Positions 52,696 through 64,000 of a stretch of 64,000 bases of DNA are shown in pieces (the first letter of the stretch is position 1; every line of letters begins with the position of its first letter). This DNA is from Lathyrus oleraceus. Taxonomy: Eukaryota; Streptophyta; Magnoliopsida; Fabales; Fabaceae. The stretch spans positions 423,007,319-423,071,318 of the forward strand of contig NC_066584.1 of the NCBI RefSeq assembly GCF_024323335.1, given 5' to 3'. A program made the position numbers and the translations under genes. The notes under the pieces were generated by a model, which saw only the letters and a program-made list of their open reading frames with translations, ran no database searches and was not told the DNA's origin.

Positions 52696-53190
52696 ATGTA
52701 CCGTTGTCATGTGATCTTCATTAGATAACTTCTGACCGGAGACTTCTTGTAGACGTTTGTTGAAGCTCAGTCTGAGTTATTATTTTCTTTATACTTAACT
52801 TCCTGAATCAGAGGCTTTTTATAAAATTAGTTAAAACATGGACAGAAGTTGAAGTATGTCTTCAGAAACGGGTAGAAATAAAACTTCAGAGTCTTTGGTT
52901 CAAGGGTTATGAACTTGTCTTATATTAGAGTCTTGATCAAAACTATGTACCATTGTCATGTGATATTCATTAGATAACTTCTGGCCGGAGACTTCTTGTA
53001 GACGTTTGTTGAAGCTCAATCTAAGTCATTATTATCTTTATACTTAACTTCCTGAATCATAGGCTTTTTATAAAATTAGTTAAAACATGGACAGAAGTTG
53101 AAGTATGTCTTCAGAACCTGGTTGAAATAAGACTTCAGAGTCTTTGGTTCAAGGGTTATGAACTTGTCTTATATTAGAGTCTTGATCAAA
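52696..53190. repeat. 249-bp tandem duplication
   Basis: ATGTACCGTTGTCATGTGAT at 52696 recurs as ATGTACCATTGTCATGTGAT at 52945; the two units stay parallel to GAGTCTTGATCAAAA. It lies within the solo LTR region or in unassigned sequence inserted there. Confidence 0.88.
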
Positions 53191-54713
53191 AATAATATAG
53201 ATGAACACTTTTAGAGTTGTTGACTTCATATAGACAATAATCCTTTGAAGTAGAATCTTCAAAACTGCTGATGACACTTGTTTAGAAGTTGCAAAGTCAT
53301 TCCTTATGGCAGAGACTGCTTGCTTCAAGTTACTTCAGTCTTCAGAACCTTGTTGATCTTTAAATAAGGTTGGTAATCTGAAAGACTTGAGTTGACTCTT
53401 CAGAGTCTGGAGGCTTTGGTTCTGATTCTTCAGATTCATATCAACTTCTCTTTAATGGTTCTTCTAAATGATTAACTTGATTTGTATCAAAGTTAATGTC
53501 TTTTGATCCTGTACACTAGAATAACCATTAATAACCTCTATTATTCTTTAAATACTTTGTTATCATCAAAACCTTTTAAGAGCGTGAACAAATCTTGCTC
53601 CAACATAATCTATAAAAAAAATTACCTAATTAATTGAATTTACACAACAACAAAAAAATAATAACTAAACAATTAAGTATCTCACTCATCAAGCAAATTA
53701 TCAATTGAAAATTAAATAAAAATTTAATCATTTGAATAATTACTAATTAAAATAGTTAACTAGAATAAAAAAAAACACAAGAGAAAATCAATCACAAACA
53801 ATACAGACAAGAGGGGTGTGGAAAATTAAGGAATGGTGCAAGAGCAGTAAAGTGAAAATGAGGCTATAGCCCAAACTAATAACACTCCTAACTATAAACA
53901 TTAAATCAATAATTAATTAAATAATAGAACAGATATCAGATAAATAAAAGGAAAAAACCAATACTTCTTCTCTCTCTTTTCATGCTAACTTGAACTCATT
54001 CTTTCAGCAATTCATTTCAGAAAAGAAAACTTTCTCTAACTCTCTCATTTCATGCAAACAAACACAAAATGTAGAAACAATACAATAGTGACTTCTTCTC
54101 CTATTTTCTTGCTCACACATTGACAAAATAATAACACACAAAATCTTAAACAGACAACCATTAACAAGCATAAAAAAGAACACTGAGATAGAAATAAATA
54201 CCCACGCCGACGCGGTGCTTTGAGGGTGGTAAGGTGGTTGATGATTATTAAGTGGTGGATCTAAGTTGAGCGTGATACCGGCGGAGAAGAAAACCATGGG
54301 TTGTTGGACAGAGGACGTTCAAGGTGGTTTGGCCGTGAAAACCATGGTGGTTTGGTGTGGCTTTGTTCTAGCAGTGGTTTCGAATAGAGATCAAAAGTTG
54401 GTGGAAACAGTTTAACGGCTGTTGTAGAATAGTTTCACGATGGTGTTGAGTCTGGAGGAAAGAGTGAGAAAATGGCGGACGGTTTGGTCTTACGGAGAAG
54501 GTGCGGATCAGAGGAAGGTGGATATGGCGGATCCACGGTTGTTTCGCCGGCGGTATGGTAGTGTGATGGAAGGTGATAAGAAAATGGAGGTTTTTTATGA
54601 TGTGAGGAAATGATGAAATTATTTTTTTTTATTAGTGTAAGTCATGCGTGTGATTATATGGAACAATGAAATATGAGAATTACGGTTATAATAGAGAAAT
54701 AGATTAATTACTA
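53191..54713. other. AT-rich body of the solo LTR, no gene
   Basis: No credible ORF or RNA gene. A GC-richer patch at 54200-54560 with many GGTGG/GGCGG words could be transcribed leader of the LTR on the minus strand. Confidence 0.4.
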
Positions 54714-54867
54714 TACATTGTCAGTATAAAAAGTTTTACAACGTCGATTCATTACCATCATCCGTTTGTATTACTTTATAGATTTTTGAAATAAAAGTTA
54801 AACTTCTTTTAATATCCGACGGCTATGATTAACTGATGATGTAAAATCTCTTTACACTGTCAGTGTA
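54714..54867. mobile_element. MITE with about 27-bp terminal inverted repeats
   Basis: The left end TACATTGTCAGTATAAA and the reverse complement of the right end, TACACTGACAGTGTAAA, agree at most positions and continue into a shared TTTTACA. The element is 154 bp with no coding capacity. Flanking TA may be the target duplication. The TIR type is common in legume MITEs. Confidence 0.7.
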
Positions 54868-55557
54868 TTTCAATTAAACTCATAGAGAAAATAGGATGGA
54901 GATTGACTGAGGAAATTGTGGGGAGAGTTGAAATGGTGAATCAGAAAGTGGAGATGATTTAGTAAAACTAAAATAAATAGTAAATTTAATAAATAAAAAA
55001 CTATTTATCGGATAAAAATGAAAATTAAAAGGGACTCAATCGAATAATATCCCAGCGCGCAAATGATCGAAGAATAAAAATGAATACACCAACATGATCT
55101 ATGCGCGGCGAAGCTTAATAAAAATATCCTGAAAAGTTCAAAATGCAATTAAAATACTTGGATAAACAGACTTTAATAGGTAAAAATGCGACCGCAAACA
55201 ACTTCGAAAAAATAAAGCAAGCATATCAACACAACCGATGTGCAACGTAGTTTCGTAAAATAATATGACACAGGTCAAAACTCGAAATATTTTGCCACCT
55301 AGTTTTATGCACAACGTTGAATCGCTTTTACCGATCTGCCTGTAGAACCGAAATTTTATTATGATGATCTTAGGTTGACTTTAAATAATGTATGAGACCA
55401 TGAAAATGCATGAAATGTAATTGAATTAATTTTTAAATTTAAAACGGAATGAAAGTCGATCAAATGTTGACTTTTATTGAACTAATAAATGACTGACTGA
55501 ACTATGATGCAAATGCTTCGATGAATGAATGTTTAGGTTCAAATTTGGGGTATGACA

Positions 55558-56405
55558 AAAGGAAACACTTATCAAATCTCATGGGATCACAAGTACTTCA
55601 TTTACTACTTGGTAAATGAAGATAAGATAAATCTCCCTGCCTACATCTTCCATCATATATGTGAGGCTATCAAGGATAGCACTAAGCCCCTTAAGAAGAA
55701 TGTGTCATGTGTTAGACTTGTGTCTAAACTATTTTATCAGAGTCGTTTGATTGATGCTTTTAAAAATTATTCCTAATAATGATGATCTGAAGGAGATCCG
55801 CGGGAACATTATGTTTGCTTCTGTTTTAGCCAACATGAAGCTTCTATAGAAGAGTGAAGTGGTGGTATCTAAAGAGCTTTTCAAATTTAAATATACTAAC
55901 ACTGATTATCTCAAGGATTATCATGTCATTATCAAGAAAGACAATCCCGAGGTAATCATAATTTACATACAAATGGCATTTGAAGAAGGTGTGGCTCTAA
56001 GATATAAAGACTTGCCAAATGAACCTGTTGATATGTACAAATATTGTAAGAAGTGAAAGTAGGTGGCTTCAAATACTCAGAAGGAAGTTTAGAAGTCTTC
56101 TAAAAAGAAGAAGGATATTGAGAAATAAGTTGAAGAGGTTATTGCTTCCACTGTCTTAATGCCCTCTAAGACAAGAACTAGAAGAACTCCTTAGAAGGAA
56201 TCTTCTTTTGTCTCTTCTGATGCGCCTATAAGGAATAATAAGTTAAGGAAGATGGTTGTTCCTGATGAAATTAAAGAGCGGGAGGAAGAAGAGGATGTTG
56301 GGGTATCCTTGGTGAGAAGGAAAAATATTACAGATGTTGCATCTCAGAAGAGTGTTGGTGAACTTGTTTTCAGGGGAGCTCAATTGTTACCTTCTGCTTT
56401 ATTGG
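55558..56405 (+). pseudogene. Envelope-like ORF remnant, C-terminal part
   Basis: GNTYQISWDHKYFIYYLV continues in frame with IPRDG from before 45128. Next come LPAYIFHHICEAIKDS, LVSKLFYQSRLIDAF and, after stops, KDYHVIIKK, Lys-rich linkers and a Glu-rich segment near 56280. Several stops and frameshifts show long decay. It ends where the next LTR begins (56406). Confidence 0.6.
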
Positions 56406-57284
56406 TGTCATACCCCCAAATATTTGCCCTCCCTTTTTCATTTTTCATCTAACATATTACTTGAGATTCATTTGCACTCATTCATGCCCCATTCATGTGC
56501 ATCGTTCATTCATGTTAACACTTTCTCATAATCATCATAGATTCAAATCTCTATGGCTAACAAAAGCTAGGGTTTTCTTGTGGATCAAACCCTAAGGTTG
56601 TGTTATAGCTCTTCATATGGAATCAATGGGGTTAAAACCCTAATTTCTTGATCTTTGGGACTTGGATTCAAGAAGACCACATCATGACATTCATCTGTGC
56701 ATCAAAATCCTAATTCTTGGTTTTTTTCCTCTGGGATCTTGTGATTGACTCTTAAGCATTGATTTGGTCACTAAACCCTAATTGTGTGTCCATATGTTGG
56801 GATATTTATTGTGGAGCTCCATGCTTAGTTTGAAGACCTTGAATAGAGGGTGTTCATCTTGAAACCCTAATCAAGGATGTCTGATCTTGTATGCCATTTT
56901 GAGTTAACTTTGACCATGGGATTGACTGAAACCCTAGCTCATTGGGAAGAGGCTCCTGACCATCTTGTCATGCATGATCAACCATTAAAATTGCTATTGT
57001 GTATGAGATCATTCATCTAACTTACATGTCCATATGTTTTGGGCTTCATCTAGTTCAAGCTTTTATTCAAGCATCCATACATATGCATTATACTTGGTCT
57101 TTCTTAATTCATTGATTATGGGCCTGTGGTGTTTTTAAGATCTTGATTCATGGCCATTGTTTCCATCCATATGGTGTTCTCAAGATTATAAGTCCTTGTT
57201 CGTTGATTCTTGGATTCATGCTTGCATTAGTGCATTGGTCTTTTGTTCCTTGGTCTGTCTTTGATCCATTCACTACAACAAACA

Positions 57285-57720
57285 AGACCTTAGACAACGC
57301 TTTTTTTAGCCTTAGACAGCGCTTTAAAGCGCTGTCTAAACCTCCACTGCTAAAGGTTTAGACAGCGCTTTTTTAAATCTTAAAAGCGCTGTCTAAGCCC
57401 CCCCCCCCCCCCTTAGACAGCGCTTTGGCCAAAAGCGCTTTATAAGACCCTCTTATTTTAAATTTTTTAGGTATACCTTAGACAGCGCTTTTGAAAAGCG
57501 CTGTCTAAGCCCCACCCCTTAGACAACGCTTTGGCCAAAAGCGCTTTCTAAGACCCTCCTATTTTAATTTTTTTAGGTATACCTTAGACAGCGCTTTTCA
57601 AAAAGCGCTGTCTAAGCCCCCCCCCCCCCCCCCCCCCCCCCCCCTTAGACAGCGCTTTTGCCTAAAGCGCTTTCTAATCCCCCCCTTAGACAGCGCTTTT
57701 TACAAAAGCGCTGTCTAAGG
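57285..57720. repeat. Left subterminal repeats of CACTA
   Basis: About 17 copies of TTAGACAGCGCTTT or its reverse complement, often paired as inverted copies that can form hairpins, with variants such as GACAACGC and CGCTTTCTAAG. C runs of about 15 (57398-57412) and 28 (57617-57644) bases separate some copies. Confidence 0.93.
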
Positions 57721-57994
57721 TATACGAAAATTTTTGAAGCTTTTGTTTTAAACCACATTTTTTCCAGGTTTATAAACCAGAATTTCTACCTGTTTTCAAC
57801 CAGATTTTGACAGACAATTATCACATTTTATATATGCCATTTTGGCCTTTTTTCTACCAAATTTTGGCTAACAAATATATATATATACCAATTCAAACCA
57901 ATTTTGCCTTAAATGTATCAAAATATATACAAATTTATGTACACATTTACAAGTCATTACATATACTACAAATGTACACATTAATTACACAAAT

Positions 57995-59789
57995 TTATGA
58001 ACAAACATTGAGCTCTAACATGAATTGACACCACTCCTCTTTGATTTCGTCCACTTGATCCTTTGTATAAAATGCACACTTGAATTCCTCAAAGTACTAC
58101 ATAATAATATAACATATTTTGAATTAATTCCAACTATTTAATTATATGAGATATGTGTAAATATAAAAATAACTCATAAGTTAGAAATACATACATCGGT
58201 GGGAATCTTTAATTGGCCCAAAGCAAGAGTATCTCGCATAAACCTCAACATGAAATACCCGCAATCTATTTGATTACGTTGTTGAGGACACTACATATGA
58301 AAAAAAAATATGGATTATAAATCCTAAGTTTTATCAAGTGTCATCACTAATATAATAAAAAATGTGGTAATTAAAAATATACCGCCACTTTAATCCATGT
58401 AATGGAGTTGGCGCCCCTCCTTGAGGTTTGGATAACTCGTTGGGCCCGAAAAGCTTGTAGGACGCTAATAAAATAAAAATGAAGCAATTAGAACAATTCA
58501 CATAAACTAAGAAATTTTTTGAACATTCTCACTTACGTGTCAATTAGGACCTTCATATCCGGGTATGTTGTCCAATCATTTCCTAACGAGTCAAGATAAT
58601 ACACAATTTCTCGGATAGGATTGATTGCGAGCAACAACCAATGTCCACTGTAATGATTAGGCAAATGTTAGATGGTAACATGGAAAATAATTATAATAGA
58701 TGAATTTAGAATGAAATGCTAACCCGGTATTAAACGGTATAAAAAACAACTTCTCCGCATCTTTATCGTCCATGAGGATCCGAAGAACGTACTCCGTCAC
58801 GGTATCCGGTCTATTTAAGATTAAAACTAAGTTGACGGTCGCGGGTGCTAAGAATCCGAATGACACGTCCAAACCATTGGGGCGCATCAATTTGTCATAC
58901 AAAAACCTAATATAAAAACATCATTAACACCTCTTTTGAAACATAAAGTAAACCGGATTAACATAAAGTAAACATCATTAACATAAGTTGTTTAATTAAT
59001 AAAACAAAGTAGACCGGATTTACCTAATATATGTATTGACAACGTTGACGCCGATTTCTTCATGACTAAAAACTTGCATGAAGTCTTCATTACCAATCAT
59101 TTGGTCGTAATCAAAGCCGAAAATCCCTACCTCCATATGTAGGGTCCGAACACCTCCGGTCGGTATATCGGTCATCTCTAGAAATGTCCTGAGACACGAC
59201 CTATACTTGGTGGTAGTTTTTTTCCTAGCTACGGTCTTCTTAGCACCAGAACTTTTTACCCGTGCGGAGGCGTTGCTAACCTCCTTTTTTTGTTGTGCGG
59301 AGGCATTGCTAACCTCATTTTCTTGAAGCTACATGTCATATAAATAGTTAGATCAAATTAAGAATGTAACAACTTCCATGAATATATGTCATATAATTGT
59401 ATATTACCTCTTTTCTTGAAACCGTGGACTCGGTATGCCGTGGAATCGCATTATCTTTTGATTTGGATTTTGTGGGAGTCTATTTAACATAACCAAGGAA
59501 AATATGTAAGTAAAATTTTAAGCATAAATTTTAAACTTTGAATATACACATTAAAGTTAACATAAGTTTTAAGCATACCTCATATCCTACGCATATGAGG
59601 TTTGTCGGCCATGCAACAAACGAACCTACTGCTTCGTGCACCGTTGTTGCATCCGAATCATCGCTAGGATATGGTAATGCTGCATTCGGCTCAACTGCAA
59701 TATCAACTGATACCTTCAAACATCCAGCAGGGAGCTCTCTAGTGTGAAGTAAACATTCGGCACAGATCCATGTTTTATCCATGGTTTTC
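57995..59789 (-). CDS. Ulp1-like (C48) cysteine protease gene, 8 coding exons, 384 aa
   Basis: Coding exons on the minus strand: 59782-59579, 59479-59408, 59328-59024, 58906-58724, 58647-58537, 58464-58383, 58290-58195 and 58096-57995 (stop TAA). Lengths 204, 72, 305, 183, 111, 82, 96 and 102 sum to 1155 nt, exactly 385 codons. Every junction has GT and AG, and phases agree. The N-terminal part (GCLKVSVDIAV, VAWPTNLICV) resembles the DUF8039 region of plant CACTA-borne proteins. The C-terminal part has GHWLLLAINP (His), YYLDSLGNDW (Asp) and QRNQIDCGYF (Gln, Cys), the Ulp1/SENP fold residues in order. It could cut SUMO-like or other substrates. It is borne by the transposon, and the frame appears intact. 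Confidence 0.85.
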
Positions 59790-60986
59790 CTACTTATTAA
59801 AGTAAACAATTAATCCAGACGAAAATACATAACTAAGGTAGTATCTTTGAATATCCTAACAATTATAAAGTTCAATTCATTTTAAACTTCAAAAACCTAT
59901 ACATAACCAATGTTAATATAAACTTCAATAACGTATCCGATACGCCAATATACCAACTTTAATTACCTCATCACTTTCATTTTTTATATTACAAGAATCA
60001 AACTTTTTCTATTACAATATACCTATAACTATACCTATAACTATATTAGAGTTCGTTCAATCATTTTATGGGAGAAATCTTGTTCCTTTAGAATGAAAGT
60101 GAGATGAACAACACTTTCACAGTTAAAAGAAAAAAAAACTACCTATTCAATCTTCAAGTATAATCACTAAGGAAACATGAAGTTTGAACAATATTGAACA
60201 TCTAAATCCAAGCCTAGTCATGACAGCCCCAACATGCAATGCATTTCAAAATTCATCATGCATACCAAGCAAGTATAAAGAAAATCAAATTGCATACACA
60301 TATACATACACAATTCAATATACATACATACACAAACTAACAACTCCCAAATCACCAACTATCATTAAACATTGCATTTGTAACACCAGCAACTAACCGA
60401 TTAGCATAGCATTTTCAACAAACAGTTAACCATAATAAAATTAGAATTAATTCAATTAACATCAACATTCAAAATCAATAAACCAACCATATTCCATAGT
60501 AGTTTCAATGAACATTCAAATTGATTTCAAAGCATCATTAACTTTAGCATATCATTGCAACGTCCATCAACACAATAATGATTTCTAACTTCCATACTAA
60601 CCTCAACTAACATGATCAATGGACTTCTAACTCATGTCACCTCTAATTACTAACAGCTTATTAACTAACATTTTTCATAACACATTTTCCTAACTGTTTT
60701 GACTACTAATCTAACTCTCCTAACACAATTAGTTACCTAACAATTTATTAACACAATTGCATACTAGTTTAACAGCTCTAACATCATTTGCTAATAATCA
60801 TCCAATTCCATAACAATTATAATAATCACTAACAAGTTAGCATACTAACTCAATCACTAAAATGCAATAACAATTCAAACAATCCTAACTCAAGCAATCT
60901 ATAATTATCACACTAACTGTTACAACAGTCCTAAAACTTCAATTAACATTCACCAAAATCCATTTAACATCCTAACTAGTATTCAC

Positions 60987-61330
60987 CTGTCACCAAACTT
61001 TGTAGCTTGTTGTTGTAAATTTTGGGAATATCGGCACGGTTGAGATTGTTGAGATGAGGAGTGCGGTGGCGGAAACGGTGGAGGTTCGGAGGTGAGAGGC
61101 GAGTGCGGCGGTCGATTGTTTGGGTGACGGCGGAGGGACCCTCGAAGGCGGAAAATAGGGTTTTCGGAAGTTGAAGGAAGAGAAAGTAAAGGTGATATGG
61201 GGATGTCGTGTTTTGGAGTGTCTGCGTGATGTTGTGTGAGTTGAGAAGAAGGTTATGGCTGATGGAGATTGAGGGGAAGAGGAAATGGCGGAAGTTTGTG
61301 AGGTGAGTGAAGAAGAGGGAAAACAAAAGA
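60987..61330 (-). promoter_or_regulatory. Probable 5' UTR exon and start region of the CACTA protease gene
   Basis: The minus strand has a GC-richer stretch ending in GACAG/GTGAAT at 60987, a good splice donor. The next exon would start at 59789 after an AAGTAG acceptor, seven bases before the ATG. The region 59790-60986 would then be a 1.2-kb leader intron, AT-rich with no ORF. The 116-codon frame at 60976-61326 runs past this donor, so it is probably leader rather than protein. Confidence 0.5.
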
Positions 61331-61379
61331 ACAGAGAACGAAAATTGAAATGGAGTCTGAAATTTTATTTTAATTAGAC

Positions 61380-61735
61380 CTTAGACAGCGCTTTTGTGGA
61401 AAGCGCTTTCTAAGGTATGCCTTAGACAGCGCTTTCCAAAAGCGCTTTCTAAACCCCCCCTTAGACAGCGCTTTTGGTTTTAATTTTTTTTTTTAATTTA
61501 AAGACTTTAGACAGCGCTTTATCAAAAGCGCTGACTAAGGTCTATATTTAAAAGCGCTTTCTAAAAGCGCTGTCTAAGGGGGGTCTTAGACAGCGCTTTT
61601 AGAAAGCGCTGTCTAAGACCCCCCCTTAGACAGCGCTTTCATTATTTTCTTGGAACATTTTCCGTGTTTTATTTTAATTTTAACCTTAGACAGCGCTTTC
61701 TTTTAAAAGCGCTGTCTAAGATACGCTGTTAAAAG
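61380..61735. repeat. Right subterminal repeats of CACTA
   Basis: About 14 copies of TTAGACAGCGCTTT or its reverse complement in the last 370 bp of the element, adjoining the 5' end of the protease gene. The outermost 30 bp contain GATACGCTGTTAAAAGTCA and the terminal inverted repeat. Confidence 0.92.
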
Positions 61736-61755
61736 TCATTTTTGGCGTAGTGATT

Positions 61756-64000
61756 GTGATTCAGGGCATTATAGGTCATCATTGTTAGTTCATCTATGCA
61801 TTTTAGTCCATTAAATCAAGGTTCATTCATTTTTCTTGGGATTTCAACAAGGTGAAAGTCATGTTTATATAAATCATGTCATATTCATTCAAAAAACTTA
61901 TTTACATTACAAGTCATTTACAAAAGTCCTTACATCAAACAATACAAAACTCTAGTTTCTAACCTATAATTGACTTTGGTCAACCGTTGACCAAAGTTAA
62001 CCATTTCCCCTAAAGTCCTTAAGTCATCTTGATCTCCAAGCCTTTATCTTCAAGTGTCCATGCCAAATGCAAAACCTACAAAAGCACCATTCTAAAATTA
62101 GGTCACTAAGCATTTTTGTCCCAAACAAGTTCCATATACCAATTCAACACATAACACAATCCATCATTCAATACAACTTTCAAGCATTCAAAGTCCAATA
62201 CATTTCAATAGCACATTCAAGTGCATCCAGCATTCAAATCCAAATCAACCAAACCACTCATAACCCATTCAAATGCAAAACAACTTTCTAATCATACACA
62301 ATTTCATATAACCATTCAATCCCAATCGCATTTCAATTCTACTTAGCCATGAGACTAACCATATTGCCAAGAAAAGTAAGGATAACACACATAACAGTTC
62401 ACAGCATAAATGGCACCCTGCAAACTGACTTCAACAAAGAAACATACTGAACCTGAAAACTGACTTTAACAGACCAAAACAATTAACTACGCAACCTGCT
62501 GATTCTAATAAGCCAAGAAGCAATTGACACAAAAATCACAAAGCACATTAACCCTGCACCTTATTCATTTAACATAACACACAATTGCAACCTGCATAAT
62601 TTATCCTGCATAACATTTTTAACAGAGCAAAACTCAAAACTAACCCATCACCCTACAAATCTCAACACAACACAAAATTTGAAGCTCCACGATAAACTAA
62701 CACGCACGCATATGATCTTTCACACTAACTTATTTGAAACTTGCAAAATTAACTCTAACAGAACTATGAATTTCTAACTACTCACCACTCATAGAGAGAG
62801 CAATTACAACTCAGCAATCACGAATCAAAACTCAGAAACTCTTCACTCTTGTTCTTCAACTCTCACTCCCGATTCAATGCAACAGAAGTCATAAACAAGA
62901 GGAGGAACAGAAATATTGGATTGAAGTGAAGCAAAGCAAAGAAGATTCGATACCTATTAACACCGGAAATCCACCGCATCGGTAAGTCACTCTTTTGTCT
63001 CCTTCTTCAATCAATTGTGTAGCGGAATCCACGAGATCCTTGTTCTCTTCTCAATTCACTGCGGCAATGTGAATCGAATGTGTTTCGATTCTGGTTCTGG
63101 ATGTTGCACCTTCCGATTCATTGAAGGTGATGTTGAAATCAAGATGAACAAGGCTGCAGTGACATTGATGGAGCTTCAATTTCGGATTTACGAACGTGAT
63201 AGCTTGAGAACACGTGATAGCTTGTTTTGTTATGAGCATTGGATATATGAACGTGATAGCTTGAGAACACGTGAAAATAGTGAAACGAGAGTGTTCATTT
63301 GTTCATATGCTGAAGCATTTTGTGTTGCTGAATGGCTCGTGCTTGGAGTTTGAAGCTTTGAGTTGGATTTTGCTGTGTTAACATGGACCTGAACCTGGAC
63401 ATGGACTTCGATTGGGCTTGAGGCCCAAACTTCCTATTTGCACCTCAATCACAAATCCACACCCCTGCCTCACTTCATATATCCATTTCCTATTCATATA
63501 TTTATTTTACTGATTTTCTTTCTCTTTTAAATTCTGATTCTTTTTTTTACATTTTGTGCATAATTCAATGTTAGATTTAGGTTAATTTTAAGATTAGCCT
63601 AAGTTTAATCACATAATATGATTAGATTTAGTTAGAATTAATTAGGATTAATTGATTTTAATTGGATTTTAATTGTTAGAAATTAATTCAGTATTAATCA
63701 AATTATGGATAATGACCATTTTACCCATATGGTTTAGAGAATTCATGATATACACACTCCCTTAGTTTAGGGCTTGTGTAGATTCAATTTGTACTCTTCC
63801 GTTCATTAGCTTGTGTATATAATTCAACTAATTTGTTTATTCACCTTGGTTGTGTTGATCAAAATTTACTTTGATCAACCAAATCATTTGCACTCTGCTC
63901 AATTCCCCAAACATATTCAAGTGATCAAAAGACCCTTGATCACTTGATAGGACAAGTCCCTTGTGTTCAAGTTGTACTGGACCTCAAGAGCTCAAGACCT
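61756..64000. other. AT-rich presumed LTR body, no gene recognised
   Basis: No credible long ORF. Near 63190-63275 a 26-bp segment (GAACGTGATAGCTTGAGAAC then ACGTGA) occurs twice, 59 bp apart, and includes CACGTG-like G-box cores. A TATATAA at about 63815 and GATCAAAATTTACTTTGATC near 63859 could belong to an LTR promoter region. Confidence 0.4.

Larger units (their letters stand above)
45129..55557 (-). mobile_element. Ogre-type solo LTR (about 4 kb), interrupted by a copia-type element
   Basis: The right end reads GGGGTATGACA at 55557 and the left end TGTCGCGACG at 45129, i.e. on the minus strand TGTCATACCCC...GCGACA, like other Ogre-type LTRs here. The first 200 bp share GAGTTGCCACCGA, TCAGGTTCGGGAG and TTATGCAAGGGGAATG with the U5 of the other LTRs. 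No internal coding region or second LTR is present, so it is a solo LTR. The flanks GATGG (45124-45128) and AAAGG (55558-55562) would be a diverged TSD; the envelope-like reading frame continues correctly across the junction if one copy is removed. Confidence 0.7.
57271..61752 (-). mobile_element. CACTA-type DNA transposon, 4.48 kb, lacking transposase
   Basis: Ends are CACTACAACAAA (57271) and, on the other strand, CACTACGCCAAA (61752), flanked by a 3-bp duplication ATT (57268-57270 and 61753-61755). About 450 bp at the left and 370 bp at the right are filled with TTAGACAGCGCTTT motifs in both orientations, the arrangement expected for transposase-binding sites of En/Spm-like elements. The inside holds one minus-strand gene with a Ulp1-like protease, but no TNP2-type transposase, so it depends on a partner. 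Confidence 0.92.
56406..64000 (+). mobile_element. Probable Ogre-type LTR start, runs off the right edge
   Basis: TGTCATACCCCCAAATATTTGCCC at 56406 (core TGTCATACCCC) equals the U3 start of the other Ogre-type LTRs when read in their sense, and it abruptly ends the envelope-like remnant. Downstream, apart from the CACTA insertion, there is typical LTR-like sequence with TTGACTTTGGTCAACCGTTGACC near 61970 (core GGTCAACCGTTGACC). A TATATAA box occurs at about 63815. The end is outside the window, so extent and identity are unproven. Confidence 0.45.

Noticed and set aside
60976..61326. 116-codon minus-strand ORF in the CACTA element as a protein gene
   Set aside because: It overlaps what looks like the 5' leader exon with a splice donor at 60987; no domain recognised.

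Overview
The window looks like repeat-rich DNA from a legume, most likely tribe Fabeae (pea, vetch, faba bean, lentil). The reasons are giant Ogre/Tat-type Ty3-gypsy elements with LTRs of about 5 kb and tRNA-Arg primer sites, an Athila element, and legume-type envelope-like ORF debris. No ordinary host gene, rRNA or tRNA gene was recognised. Nearly every base falls in nested transposable elements.

Layout. (1) Bases 1-44632 are a plus-strand, internally deleted (non-autonomous) Ogre-type element. Its 5' LTR enters from the left edge (1-713 and 14375-14606), its internal part runs 14607-39657, and its complete 3' LTR is 39658-44632 (4975 bp). It keeps one intact 429-codon reduced Gag-type ORF (15702-16991); its pol survives only as fragments. 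(2) A very young minus-strand Athila element (714-14374, LTRs 1763 bp, TSD AGCAA) sits inside the 5' LTR of (1). It has gag, pol and two related ATHILA-type ORFs. (3) A nearly intact minus-strand Ogre-type element (21827-37406, LTRs about 2.0 kb, TSD CGGTC) sits in the 3' UTR of (1). It carries ORF1, gag-pro and pol (RT, RNase H, archaeal-type RNase H, integrase), with only two in-frame stops seen. (4) From 44633 on lies an older envelope-like ORF remnant. It is split by a minus-strand Ogre-type solo LTR (45129-55557), which in turn contains a decayed copia-type element (46167-52537) and a MITE. (5) At 56406 another Ogre-type LTR probably begins and runs off the right edge. It is interrupted by a 4.48-kb CACTA transposon (57271-61752, TSD ATT).

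The most gene-like unit hidden from simple ORF inspection is on the minus strand inside the CACTA element. Eight coding exons joined at GT/AG sites add up to exactly 385 codons. They encode a Ulp1-like (C48) cysteine protease with His, Asp, Gln and Cys catalytic residues in order.

The most unusual non-coding pattern is in the 3' UTRs of both Ogre-type elements. Each, in its own sense orientation, holds many copies of a TCCCCAGCAGAGT-like motif. That motif matches the 3' end of tRNA-Arg and is therefore complementary to the element's own primer binding site. LTR differences counted by eye (host about 4 in 945 bp, Ogre-2 about 6 in 2004 bp, Athila 2 in 1763 bp) agree with the nesting order.
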